DNA of 54,404 nucleotides from SVFI01 sp964519385 (GTDB lineage: Bacteria; Bacillota; Clostridia; Lachnospirales; Lachnospiraceae). Under the pieces are notes generated by a model. That model was not told the origin of the DNA and did not search any database. It was given only the letters and a program-made list of their open reading frames with translations. The position numbers and the translations under genes are program-made. The stretch lies in assembly GCA_964519385.1 (NCBI GenBank), contig CAZFLR010000011.1, forward strand, positions 1 through 54,404, read 5' to 3'. Positions 26,426 to 34,177 of this stretch are shown in pieces (the stretch's first letter is position 1; every line of letters starts with the position of its first letter).

Positions 26426-27611
26426 GCACTATTTCCTCACCCAAAAGCACCATCGCAAGAACCTTTGCCAGCGGGTCAATCGCATTGTAAACCTCCTCCA
26501 CAGTATTGGTCTGCGCACCCAGCTCCACAAGAAGACTTTTTTCCCTGTACTGCATGTTGTAACGGTAGCCTTTCAGATAAATACTTCTGGCAAGCCCCGG
26601 GTAATATTCCATGCACTTGACCTGCAACTGGAAAGAAAAAGCAAGGTTTCCGGCTCTGTTTTTATTTTCCAGATACGGTATTTCGCCCGTGGACTTCAGA
26701 CGACTGAGGCCATTAAAAAACATAAACTGCGCCGTTGGCTTCCCGTCAATTTCCGTCACAAGACGCGTGCTGTCGGCAACTCCGTCCCTGTGCAGGTCAA
26801 TCACCACCTCAATCGAAGGATTCTCCTGCAATATCTTTTCAAGCTGCGGCTGTGCATTTGCATAGGCATAATCCCTGTTCTCCACATCATATTCTCCCGT
26901 GTGATGCAGAACACTGATTCCGTAATCCTCCTCCAGTATCTTCGCAAGCTTTTCCCCTGCACCCACGACCGTGGTTGATGCATCCCCCGGCACCGAATCC
27001 GCATATCCCTCCTGTGAATGCGTATGATATATCAGTATCTGTGGTCCCAACTCTGCATCCGCCCCGTTCAATCTTAAATCTAAATTTAACATATCAATTC
27101 CGTTCAATTCTTCTTCCGTGATATAGGTGGTTTTATCCACAACATAAAATGCGCGTAAAAATGCGTCGAAATCACCATACTGCGCCAAATCGATTTCCGC
27201 CCTCTTCTCTGTCACACCTGTCACATCTTTCGCTTTTTCTTCTGCCTCCGTTGTTCCCTCCTCTCTTGCCCGTGCGTTTTCCAGCTCTACCGCCTCATCA
27301 AATAACATCTGTTTTTCTTCATCACGTCCTTCTGCCAGTAAAATATCCTCCTCGTTCAGACTGCTTTGCAGCGAGAGCATAGCGAAGCCATCACAGCGTG
27401 CATAGCTGTAAAGCGGAATGTGCGCAGTAATCGTCTCAGAAATCACGCTGTCCGTATCCAAAGCCTTCTCATTGCCGTATGCAAGCAGCAAGACATGCTC
27501 CTGCATCCACGTCCACGGCAGATGATATAAAAAAAGCAGGCATCCTGCCAGCACCGGCAAAATTCCTGTTCTGATAATTTCCGTCATTCTGTGTTTGCGT
27601 CTGTTCCTCAT
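26415..27611 (-). CDS. spoIIP: stage II sporulation protein P (peptidoglycan amidase/endopeptidase)
   Basis: SpoIIP works with SpoIID and SpoIIM to thin septal and wall peptidoglycan during forespore engulfment. The protein has an N-terminal membrane anchor (about residues 11-30), a low-complexity acidic linker (about 95-140) and an amidase_3-like domain: ILIYHTHSQEGY with His 196 and 198, VVIDLHRDG near 270-277 and LLVELGAQTN near the end. Length 398 is normal. GGGAGAGG precedes the ATG, and a good sigma-E-type promoter lies just upstream, which matches known mother-cell expression. Neighbouring gpr is the usual partner in Bacillota (gpr-spoIIP), here separated by rpsT. Confidence 0.94.
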   Translation of the reverse strand: MRNRRKHRMTEIIRTGILPVLAGCLLFLYHLPWTWMQEHVLLLAYGNEKALDTDSVISETITAHIPLYSYARCDGFAMLSLQSSLNEEDILLAEGRDEEKQMLFDEAVELENARAREEGTTEAEEKAKDVTGVTEKRAEIDLAQYGDFDAFLRAFYVVDKTTYITEEELNGIDMLNLDLRLNGADAELGPQILIYHTHSQEGYADSVPGDASTTVVGAGEKLAKILEEDYGISVLHHTGEYDVENRDYAYANAQPQLEKILQENPSIEVVIDLHRDGVADSTRLVTEIDGKPTAQFMFFNGLSRLKSTGEIPYLENKNRAGNLAFSFQLQVKCMEYYPGLARSIYLKGYRYNMQYREKSLLVELGAQTNTVEEVYNAIDPLAKVLAMVLLGEEIVLLE

Positions 27612-27638
27612 CCTTTACCTCTCCCTTCCGTATAATAA

Positions 27639-27665
27639 TCTTTATGCAAAAGGGCACAGAATATG
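27639..27665 (-). promoter_or_regulatory. sigma-E-type promoter of spoIIP
   Basis: Minus-strand CATATT (27660-27665) and CATAAAGA (27639-27646) are 13 bases apart, close to the sigma-E consensus (ATATT, 13-15 bases, CATACAnT). The predicted start leaves a leader of about 20 bases with the GGGAGAGG ribosome site. Confidence 0.6.
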
Positions 27666-27669
27666 TAAC

Positions 27670-27704
27670 TAAAAAAGCATCCGGGCTGACGGGACCCGAA
27701 TGCT
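27670..27704 (-). terminator. rho-independent terminator of rpsT
   Basis: Arms AGCATCCGGG and CCCGAATGCT (one G-T pair) with a 9-base loop are followed, on the minus strand, by a run of six T. It lies 18 bases after the rpsT stop. Confidence 0.88.
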
Positions 27705-27722
27705 TCTACATTTCTATACTTA

Positions 27723-27986
27723 TTATGCCATCTTGTTTACAGCTTTTGCTAAACGAGACACTTTTCTTGAAGCAGTTGCTTTGTGATAAACACCCTTTGA
27801 AGCTGCCTTAGAAATTACAGTTGTTGCATTCTTTAATGCATCTTCTGCTGCTGCCTTATCGTTTGCCTCGATTGCTGCATAAACCTTTTTCACAGCGGTC
27901 TTAACACCTGACTTGATAGCCTTGTTTCTTTCTGTTCTAACCTGTGTTACTAAAATTCTTTTCTTTGCAGATTTGATGTTAGCCAA
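27723..27986 (-). CDS. rpsT: 30S ribosomal protein S20
   Basis: S20 binds 16S rRNA early in 30S assembly. The 87-residue protein begins MANIKSAKKRILVTQVRTER, and the rest is Lys/Ala-rich helix with the conserved GVYHKATASRKVSRLAKAVN near the end. GGGAGG precedes the ATG by about nine bases. It is a single-gene unit with its own consensus promoter and a strong terminator, lying between spoIIP and gpr as in many Clostridia. Confidence 0.98.
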   Translation of the reverse strand: MANIKSAKKRILVTQVRTERNKAIKSGVKTAVKKVYAAIEANDKAAAEDALKNATTVISKAASKGVYHKATASRKVSRLAKAVNKMA

Positions 27987-28080
27987 GATCTACACCTCCC
28001 ATGTAATGTTTCACTTTAATATGCTTTCACGTGTCACATTATGCCGGACACGGACGAACTAATGTAAACACACGCATATT

Positions 28081-28109
28081 ATAATAAATCCTCTCTCCAT
28101 TTTTGTCAA
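28081..28109 (-). promoter_or_regulatory. vegetative promoter of rpsT
   Basis: A perfect TTGACA (28104-28109) and TATTAT (28081-28086), 17 bases apart on the minus strand. The leader is about 90 bases long, leaving room for autoregulation, though no clear structure is seen. Confidence 0.8.
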
Positions 28110-28173
28110 TACATAAAAACGTTTTTTTTGCCAATACTTTTTATATATAATCAAACATTTGAAAGGAGTCTGT

Positions 28174-29094
28174 ATGTTTTCTTCTCAAAGTCGTACCGAC
28201 CTCGCACTGGAAGCGCACGAAAGCGTCCAAAACAGCACAAAGGATTCCGCCTCATCCATTCACGGTGTCGAGGTGCAGGAAAGTTATCACAAGAAAAGCA
28301 ATACGCAAATTACACGCGTTTTTATCACAACCAAAAACGGGGCTCGCGCCATCGGAAAACCCATGGGACGCTATATCACGATGGAAGCTCCCGACATGGC
28401 ACAGGCAGATGACGGATACCACCGGGAAATCGCGAGAGAGCTGTCCCATCAGCTCCACTATATGATTCCCAATCTGGATATTGAAAAATCCATTCTTGTC
28501 GTCGGTCTCGGCAACCGTGATGTCACCGCCGACGCACTTGGCCCGGAAGTCATAGATAATCTCTGCATTACCCGGCACATTTTACAGGAATACGGCAAAG
28601 CCGCCTACAACCGGGAGCACGTGCACTCCATCAGCAGTCTTGCACCCGGTGTAATGGCGCAGAACGGAATGGAGACAGCCGAGATTATCAAGGGAGTCAT
28701 CGAACAGACAAAGCCCGATCTCATGATTGTGATTGACGCTCTCGCAGCGCGGAACATCCGCCGTCTCAACAGCACTATCCAGCTTACTGATACCGGAATT
28801 CTTCCGGGCTCAGGTGTCGGAAACCACCGAAATGCCCTCACAAAGGAATCTCTTGGGATTCCGGTGATTGCCATCGGTGTTCCGACTGTTGTTGACGCTG
28901 CCACCATCGTCCGGAGTGCCCTTGATCTTCTGGATGCCTCCTCTGCTCTTTTAAACGCGGATGAATCCAAAACCCTGAAAGCATTTCAGGATTTCAACAA
29001 TATGTACGTCACAAACAAAGACATTGACGCAACCATAAAGCGACTCAGCTTTACAATTTCCGAAGCACTCAATATGGCATTTCATCTGAACTGA
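28174..29094 (+). CDS. gpr: germination protease GPR
   Basis: GPR degrades small acid-soluble spore proteins when a spore germinates. The protein starts MFSSQSRTDLALEAHE; the RTDLALEA segment is the conserved pro-sequence region where the zymogen is trimmed. Further family marks are ILVVGLGNRDVTADALGP, SSLAPGVMAQNGMETAEII and ALAARNIRRLNSTIQ. Length 306 is slightly shorter than the 370 residues of the Bacillus enzyme. AAAGGAG lies 5 bases before the ATG at 28174; a TTG fifteen bases upstream overlaps that ribosome site and is not the start. Confidence 0.96.
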   Translation: MFSSQSRTDLALEAHESVQNSTKDSASSIHGVEVQESYHKKSNTQITRVFITTKNGARAIGKPMGRYITMEAPDMAQADDGYHREIARELSHQLHYMIPNLDIEKSILVVGLGNRDVTADALGPEVIDNLCITRHILQEYGKAAYNREHVHSISSLAPGVMAQNGMETAEIIKGVIEQTKPDLMIVIDALAARNIRRLNSTIQLTDTGILPGSGVGNHRNALTKESLGIPVIAIGVPTVVDAATIVRSALDLLDASSALLNADESKTLKAFQDFNNMYVTNKDIDATIKRLSFTISEALNMAFHLN

Positions 29095-29105
29095 TAAATT
29101 ATGCT

Positions 29106-29930
29106 TTAATGACGGCCTCCGCCTCCGCCAAAGGAGTGTCCGCCCGTTCTGTGGCTTCCGCCTCCGCCGCCTCCGCCGGAGCTGCTCTCAATCCGTCGTT
29201 TGCTGACATGCTTTGTCAGGAATATATCCTGTGAGTTACGCAGTGCCGGCTGTCCGGTACTCGCTACATACGTCTTGGCTGTCGTTGTCTTTTTTCCTTT
29301 GCGTCCGGACAAATTAGCGACAAGATAAATAATTGTCACAATGAGTGCAACAATAAATATCGTTCCCGGTGCAAGCACGTTGCCCAGACCAAGAGTTGAG
29401 CTCATATCCGCCCAGACTTGATTTACATAACGTTCGTAACCCTTGTAGGGATTCGCATTTACAACCGCACAGGCTCTGTCAATCACATTATCAATCATGG
29501 AAGAGCTGTATCTTTCATGTGCCTTACCGCTGGTACACATCCATACATAGCCGTTGTACCAGTTGTCAACATAGATAACCGCATCACCGACTGCTTTGTT
29601 ATATCCAAATTTATTATCTATGCAAAAATAATCGGCATATTCCATCATTTCCTCATCAGAATCCAGCTCCGGGTCATCGAGTGTCACAAGAACAATATCG
29701 ACTCCTATCTGGCTCTCTCTTTTGGCAATCAGAGCGCGAAGGTCTTCCTCCTCCTCATCGGAAAGCTTATCCGCCATGTCAAATACACGTTCATCCGTCA
29801 GACATTCTGTATTGGTGCGTTTGTAATCCACCGCTCCCTTTCCGGAACCGATATTAAGAATAAGATAAACCACAGCAAGCACAGCGATAAGCGCGTACCA
29901 CACCCAAAATCTTTTGATATATTCTTTCAT
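29106..29930 (-). CDS. TPM-domain membrane protein with Gly/Ser-rich tail
   Basis: The 274-residue protein has a membrane anchor (about 11-28), an outward TPM domain (about 45-190, with LSDEEEEDLRALIAKRE and VDIVLVTLDD), a second helix (about 193-212) and a tail of glycines ending SFGGGGGRH, a hallmark of YgcG/TPM proteins. The role of such proteins is unsettled; they are linked to membrane-protein or photosystem repair and to stress. It is preceded one base upstream by the zinc-ribbon membrane protein gene, and the two are certainly co-transcribed. Confidence 0.82.
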   Translation of the reverse strand: MKEYIKRFWVWYALIAVLAVVYLILNIGSGKGAVDYKRTNTECLTDERVFDMADKLSDEEEEDLRALIAKRESQIGVDIVLVTLDDPELDSDEEMMEYADYFCIDNKFGYNKAVGDAVIYVDNWYNGYVWMCTSGKAHERYSSSMIDNVIDRACAVVNANPYKGYERYVNQVWADMSSTLGLGNVLAPGTIFIVALIVTIIYLVANLSGRKGKKTTTAKTYVASTGQPALRNSQDIFLTKHVSKRRIESSSGGGGGGGSHRTGGHSFGGGGGRH

Positions 29931-29931
29931 A

Positions 29932-30915
29932 TTACAACACCCCCAGTATCAGATTAATCAGATTGCCGACCATTGCCGTTCCCAGGAACACGGTTGCGCT
30001 GTACGCAAGCACCTTAGGCACGGAAATCGGAGGTTTTCCGCTCATTTTTCCGGTCTGACCGTTAATTTTAAAAAGATACGGTTTTCCTTTGTATGTATAG
30101 TTATAATTCCACACCGGAAGAAGTGAATAGTTGTCCTGTTCCCTGGTAAAATTCACATCATCCTGTCTGTCTATTATCGAGGTGTACTGGGTCATCGTCT
30201 TATCCATCAGCTCTCTGGCATCCTTTTTTGCCTTGCCGATTGCCCTTGGTTCAAGCTCAGACGACGACATGTTGTACTTTTCAGCCGAAAAGCCGGACAT
30301 GTACTTCATGTCAAACGGCTCCAGAGCCGCATATTCAAAAGGCTCCAGCAGTTCCATAACATCATCCGCCATCGCAATCGAAGCATCCACCGGAACTTTT
30401 TCAAAGGCAACCTGCATTTCTCTCTCCACGCGGAATACGGAGGTTTCCGTATACTCAGTATCTCCCGACCTCCACGTGCGGACAACATGACCGGTACCCC
30501 GGAAGCTGTAGTCGCAATCGAAGTCGTACATGAAATACGGTACATACATTCCGTCTATCGTGTCCAGCTTTCCCTGTGACAGGAAGTCAGACGGAAGAAA
30601 TGGCTTTTTGCCAAACTCTTTTTTTACTAATTCCTGCGCATGTTTCTTACCGATTTTAAACGGTATAATCAGGTGCGGCTCGTACTCTCCGCTCGTTCGT
30701 TCTTCAAAAATAACATAAGATCCGCAATGTTCACAACGGACAGCCGACTTATAATCCCCCGGGTCAAGCTCTCCGCCGCAGTTGATACAAAAATTCATTC
30801 CCTCACCCGGAGCAGGCTCTTCACTATCCACGCTGTCACAATACGGGCAGAACATAGACTGCTTTTCCGGAGCGTATATCGCGTTGGCACCACAGTTTTT
30901 ACATTTTAAAATCAT
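29932..30915 (-). CDS. zinc-ribbon membrane protein paired with TPM protein
   Basis: Four CxxC knuckles near the N-terminus (CKNC at about 5-8, CPYC at 23-26, CINC at about 43-46, CEHC at about 61-64) make two zinc ribbons of the TFIIB or rubredoxin kind. The centre of the protein is soluble (VPYFMYDFDCDYSFRGTG), and a single helix closes it (about 306-325). It resembles uncharacterised TFIIB-zinc-binding-domain proteins that accompany TPM proteins in Clostridia. No catalytic motif is visible and function is unknown. Confidence 0.75.
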   Translation of the reverse strand: MILKCKNCGANAIYAPEKQSMFCPYCDSVDSEEPAPGEGMNFCINCGGELDPGDYKSAVRCEHCGSYVIFEERTSGEYEPHLIIPFKIGKKHAQELVKKEFGKKPFLPSDFLSQGKLDTIDGMYVPYFMYDFDCDYSFRGTGHVVRTWRSGDTEYTETSVFRVEREMQVAFEKVPVDASIAMADDVMELLEPFEYAALEPFDMKYMSGFSAEKYNMSSSELEPRAIGKAKKDARELMDKTMTQYTSIIDRQDDVNFTREQDNYSLLPVWNYNYTYKGKPYLFKINGQTGKMSGKPPISVPKVLAYSATVFLGTAMVGNLINLILGVL

Positions 30916-31001
30916 ACACTATCCCCTTTCCTCTTTTTGTATATTTATGCAGAAATCTACAAAAATTGTACCCTATTTGTCACAGTTTTTCAATTCAATT
31001 A

Positions 31002-31030
31002 TTGTATTAAAATACACCTTCTGCTATACT
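31002..31030 (+). promoter_or_regulatory. promoter of the amino acid ABC transporter operon
   Basis: TTGTAT (31002-31007) and TATACT (31025-31030) with a 17-base spacer lie about 47 bases before the binding-protein start, which has AGAAGGAG upstream. Confidence 0.55.
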
Positions 31031-31076
31031 AGACAAAGAATTCAATAAACATATATAAATAAGAAGGAGAAATGTT

Positions 31077-31895
31077 ATGAAGAATTTAAAGAAATTTGCT
31101 GCACTTGCTCTCGCATGCAGCATGACACTTATGTTGACTGCCTGTGGCAGTGACGCAGCACCAAACACTGTTTTTTCCGTAGATGACCTCCCGGGCAAAA
31201 CCATCGGAGTCCAGCTCGGAACGACAGGTGACCTTTATGCCACCGATTATGAAGATCCGGAGGATTCCTCCGTACCTGCTTCCACCATCGAGCGTTTCAA
31301 CAAGGGCAATGACGCTGTTCAGGCATTAAAGCAGGGCAAAATCGACTGTGTCATCATTGACGAGCAGCCGGCAAAGGCTTTCATTGAGAAAAACTCAGAC
31401 CTCACGATTCTCGAGGAAGATTTCGCACTGGAAGAATATGCAATTGTAGTTTCCAAGGACAACAAAGAGCTGACAGAAAAAATCAACGCAGCCCTTGCAG
31501 AGCTTAAATCCGAAGGAGTTCTCGACCAGATCGTTTCCAACTACATCGGAGATGATACCAAAGGAACCTGTCCTTACGAATCACCGGCTGACACAGACCG
31601 TTCCAACGGAACACTTACCATGGCTACTAACGCAGCATTTGAACCTTATGAATACTATGAAAACAATGAAATCGTAGGTATCGATGCTGACATGGCACAG
31701 GCAATCTGTGACAAGTTAGGATATGAACTCAAAATCGAAGACATGGAATTTGATTCCATCATCAATGCTGTTCAGTCAAGCAAAGCCGACATCGGTGTTG
31801 CAGGTATGACAGTTACTGAGGATCGTCTTAAGAACATTGACTTTACGGACTCATATACCACAGCAACCCAGGTTATTATCGTAAGAAAAAATTAG
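31077..31895 (+). CDS. polar amino acid binding lipoprotein with apparently permuted lobes
   Basis: A family 3 solute-binding protein with a lipoprotein signal (LTAC, Cys 23) that captures amino acids for the permease and ATPase encoded next. The order of its two blocks is inverted. Residues 34-157 (LPGKTIGVQLGTTGDLYATD to LKSEGVLDQIVSNYIGDD) match what is normally the second half. Residues 178-271 (GTLTMATNAAFEPYEYYENN to FTDSYTTATQVIIVRKN) match what is normally the first half just after the signal peptide. Each block occurs once and the total of 272 residues is normal, so this looks like a circular permutation rather than a truncation or duplication. Substrate is probably a polar or charged amino acid or cystine. 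Confidence 0.92.
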   Translation: MKNLKKFAALALACSMTLMLTACGSDAAPNTVFSVDDLPGKTIGVQLGTTGDLYATDYEDPEDSSVPASTIERFNKGNDAVQALKQGKIDCVIIDEQPAKAFIEKNSDLTILEEDFALEEYAIVVSKDNKELTEKINAALAELKSEGVLDQIVSNYIGDDTKGTCPYESPADTDRSNGTLTMATNAAFEPYEYYENNEIVGIDADMAQAICDKLGYELKIEDMEFDSIINAVQSSKADIGVAGMTVTEDRLKNIDFTDSYTTATQVIIVRKN

Positions 31896-31905
31896 GTGAA
31901 CCGTC

Positions 31906-32595
31906 GTGAATGATTTTATTGCAAGTTTTCAAAACAATTTCATAGATGATAACCGTTATATGTATCTGGTCGAAGGTTTAGGGGTGACACTCGTTGTCAC
32001 TCTCTTCGCCGTTATTATCGGTATTGCACTCGGTTTTTTTGTGGCAATCATCCGTTCCACCTATGACAAAACAGGGTCTCTGAAAATATTAAATATCATA
32101 TGTAATCTTTATTTGACCATTATACGCGGAACCCCGGCAATGGTACAGTTACTCATTATGTACTATGTCATCTTTGCCTCGACAAGTCTTGACAAGGTGG
32201 TGGTTGCCATTCTCACCTTCGGTATCAACTCAGGTGCCTATGTAGCTGAGATTGTACGTTCCGGTATCATGTCCATCGACAACGGACAGTTTGAGGCCGG
32301 ACGAAGCCTTGGTTTTTCCTATCGGAAGACCATGTGGTACATTATCATTCCGCAGGCATTTAAAAATGTACTTCCTGCACTTGCCAACGAATTTATTGTT
32401 CTTTTAAAGGAAACCTCCATCTGCGGATACATCGGACTGATGGATCTTACCAGAGGCGGTGATATTATACGAAGCCGTACATACGAAGCATTCCTGCCAC
32501 TGATTGCAGTTGCACTCGTCTATCTGGCTCTGGTTATGATTCTGACGCACTTTGTGAGATTATTAGAGAGGAGGTTGCGTAACAGTGAGCGATAA
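31906..32595 (+). CDS. amino acid ABC transporter permease
   Basis: A HisM/GlnP-type permease of 229 residues with about five helices. It shows LYLTIIRGTPAMVQLLIMYY (about 67-86) and the EAA-type loop ESGRS-like EAGRSLGFSYRKTMWYIIIPQAFKNVLPALANEFI, the contact site for the ATPase. The start is GTG with AGGTGA six bases upstream, ten bases after the binding-protein stop. Its end overlaps the ATPase start. A single permease gene implies a homodimer. Confidence 0.95.
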   Translation: MNDFIASFQNNFIDDNRYMYLVEGLGVTLVVTLFAVIIGIALGFFVAIIRSTYDKTGSLKILNIICNLYLTIIRGTPAMVQLLIMYYVIFASTSLDKVVVAILTFGINSGAYVAEIVRSGIMSIDNGQFEAGRSLGFSYRKTMWYIIIPQAFKNVLPALANEFIVLLKETSICGYIGLMDLTRGGDIIRSRTYEAFLPLIAVALVYLALVMILTHFVRLLERRLRNSER

Positions 32596-33322
32596 TACCT
32601 TATTTCACATTGAGGATTTGTGCAAATCGTTCGGAAGCGGTCTTGTACTTGACCATATTTCAACGGACATTCGCAAAGGCGAAGTCGTAGTTATCATCGG
32701 ACCTTCCGGTTCCGGTAAATCAACCTTCCTTCGCTCCTTGAACCTTTTGGAAATGCCAACCTCCGGAAATATCTTTTTCGAGGGGAACAACATTACCGAC
32801 AAGCATATGAGTATTGATAAGTACCGTCAAAAAATCGGTATGGTATTCCAGCACTTTAATCTGTTTCCTCACAAAACGATTCTGGAAAACATGACCCTGG
32901 CTCCTATCAAGCTTCGGGGCATGTCAACCGCAGAGGCAAACGAAATGGCAATGGGATATCTGGAGAGAGTCGGTCTGAAGGACAAGGCAAATGCATACCC
33001 AAGCCAACTTTCCGGCGGACAAAAGCAGCGTATCGCCATCGTCCGTGCTCTCTGCATGGATCCGGATGTCATGCTGTTTGACGAGCCGACAAGTGCTCTC
33101 GACCCGGAAATGGTCGGTGAGGTTCTTGAAGTTATGAAAGACCTTGCCAAGAACGGAATGACAATGCTCATCGTCACTCATGAAATGGGATTTGCAAAAG
33201 AGGTTGCAAGCCGTGTCATGTTTATAGATGAGGGCAAGATTCTGGAAGAAAATACACCAAACGAGCTTTTTGATCATCCGCAAAGCGAACGGCTTCAGTC
33301 CTTCCTTGCGAAGATTCTTTAA
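32585..33322 (+). CDS. amino acid ABC transporter ATP-binding protein
   Basis: GlnQ-like ATPase of 245 residues: Walker A GPSGSGKST (39-47), Q-loop FQHFNLFPH (88-96), signature LSGGQKQR (142-149), Walker B VMLFDEPTSALD (162-173) and the switch His in THEMGFAKEV. The GTG start overlaps the end of the permease gene and has AGGAGG nine bases upstream. It closes the three-gene operon, and a strong terminator follows. Confidence 0.96.
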   Translation: MSDNTLFHIEDLCKSFGSGLVLDHISTDIRKGEVVVIIGPSGSGKSTFLRSLNLLEMPTSGNIFFEGNNITDKHMSIDKYRQKIGMVFQHFNLFPHKTILENMTLAPIKLRGMSTAEANEMAMGYLERVGLKDKANAYPSQLSGGQKQRIAIVRALCMDPDVMLFDEPTSALDPEMVGEVLEVMKDLAKNGMTMLIVTHEMGFAKEVASRVMFIDEGKILEENTPNELFDHPQSERLQSFLAKIL

Positions 33323-33325
33323 AGA

Positions 33326-33371
33326 AAAAAGTGATAAACGAAGGTTCACCCTTCGATTATCACTTTTTATT
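33326..33371 (+). terminator. rho-independent terminator of the ABC operon
   Basis: GTGATAAACGAAGG pairs with CCTTCGATTATCAC around a short loop (one mismatch), flanked by A-run and T-run, so it can also serve the convergent DUF6472 gene. Confidence 0.9.
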
Positions 33372-33372
33372 T

Positions 33373-33582
33373 TTACATCTGATGTCTTACAATGAGATAT
33401 TCGTTATCAAGCTGATAATACGGACAGTCGCGAAAACTGTCTGCCAGAAATTTCGCCATCTCGTCCTCATCCAGATTCATTTCACAACAATAACATTCAT
33501 AATCATCATCATATACATAATTGATACAGGTATCACAGTTCGACTGTTGTACCGGTTTTGACTTCTTTGAGCCTGCGTGCAT
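33373..33582 (-). CDS. small Cys-rich DUF6472-type protein
   Basis: A 69-residue protein with a CDTC pair near residues 16-19, a CYCC cluster near 30-33 and a final Cys-Pro near 52, plus the acidic motif MNLDEDEMAKFL. I recognise the pattern as the small metal-binding-like family DUF6472 that is widespread in Clostridia. Function is unknown. The ATG at 33582 is preferred over a GTG two codons upstream that lies inside the AGGCGG ribosome-site region. Confidence 0.72.
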   Translation of the reverse strand: MHAGSKKSKPVQQSNCDTCINYVYDDDYECYCCEMNLDEDEMAKFLADSFRDCPYYQLDNEYLIVRHQM

Positions 33583-33675
33583 TTTCACCGCCTACTTTCT
33601 CTGATAAAATCGTTTTTAAACTACAGACAGTATACCATGTATATCCTTGGTGCGAAAGAAAAATAAAAAAACTGC

Positions 33676-33702
33676 ACGTATTTTTCTTTTGCACATATAA
33701 TA
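33676..33702 (+). promoter_or_regulatory. sigma-K-like promoter
   Basis: AC (33676-33677), a 16-base spacer and CATATAATA (33694-33702) fit the sigma-K pattern AC-N16-CATAnnnTA exactly. The next gene start lies about 30 bases downstream. Confidence 0.45.
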
Positions 33703-33732
33703 AAATAACAAATATATGAAATGAGAGTTTAT

Positions 33733-34086
33733 ATGAACATGAATGAAAGTATGGCACCCTCCAATCAAACCTGTCCCACCGTCGGTTCGCAGTCTGCAAC
33801 CGTCTGTCTCCCTGTTTCCATCAGTCCTTACGCCGTAACCGGCCCTGCTACGGTCAAATGCCGGGGCTCAGCGGTTATTAACAACACCTGTCAGGAATGT
33901 AGTGGAAAAGTGAACGGGAAGTGTGATTTTGTGATTTCACAGAAAATACAGATTGACCTTCCGGTCGAATTCGGTGCAACCGTAAAAGTCGGTGATACAT
34001 ATGTCGACTGCGAGTGTACGCCGTGTAAGGATCTGCTGAATGATGAGACCGGTCCGTGCCTGTTTTCCGACGAAAGAGACGAATAA
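33733..34086 (+). CDS. Cys-rich protein, possible spore-coat component
   Basis: A 117-residue protein with nine or ten cysteines spread through it (CPTVGSQSATVCLPV, CRGSAV, CQECSGKVNGKC, CECTPC), no signal peptide and no membrane helix. DLPVEFGATVKVGDTYVDC is probably a beta-rich conserved core. I recognise similar proteins in Clostridia but no named family. The sigma-K-like promoter and disulfide-rich make-up suggest, by inference only, a late sporulation coat or exosporium protein. The ATG at 33733 has GAGAG upstream; an ATG four codons earlier has none. Confidence 0.6.
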   Translation: MNMNESMAPSNQTCPTVGSQSATVCLPVSISPYAVTGPATVKCRGSAVINNTCQECSGKVNGKCDFVISQKIQIDLPVEFGATVKVGDTYVDCECTPCKDLLNDETGPCLFSDERDE

Positions 34087-34125
34087 TTCCCTATCACCGG
34101 AGAAATGCACCGTAAAGTTGCCCTC

Positions 34126-34165
34126 AAAAAAGGCTGCCCTGTAATTTCTGCAGGCAGCCTTTTTT
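34126..34165. terminator. bidirectional terminator
   Basis: AAAAAAGGCTGCC and GGCAGCCTTTTTT form a perfect stem around a loop, placed between the Cys-rich gene and convergent nhaC; both genes can end here. Confidence 0.92.
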
Positions 34166-34177
34166 AATATTCTATTT

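Noticed and set aside
28110..28174. A sigma-G promoter for gpr.
   Set aside because: Only weak partial matches to the -35 and -10 patterns were found in the leader, not enough to report as a site.
31077..31895. The odd binding protein as a truncated or duplicated gene.
   Set aside because: Both halves occur exactly once, the signal peptide and stop are in good context, and total length is normal; permutation explains it without loss.
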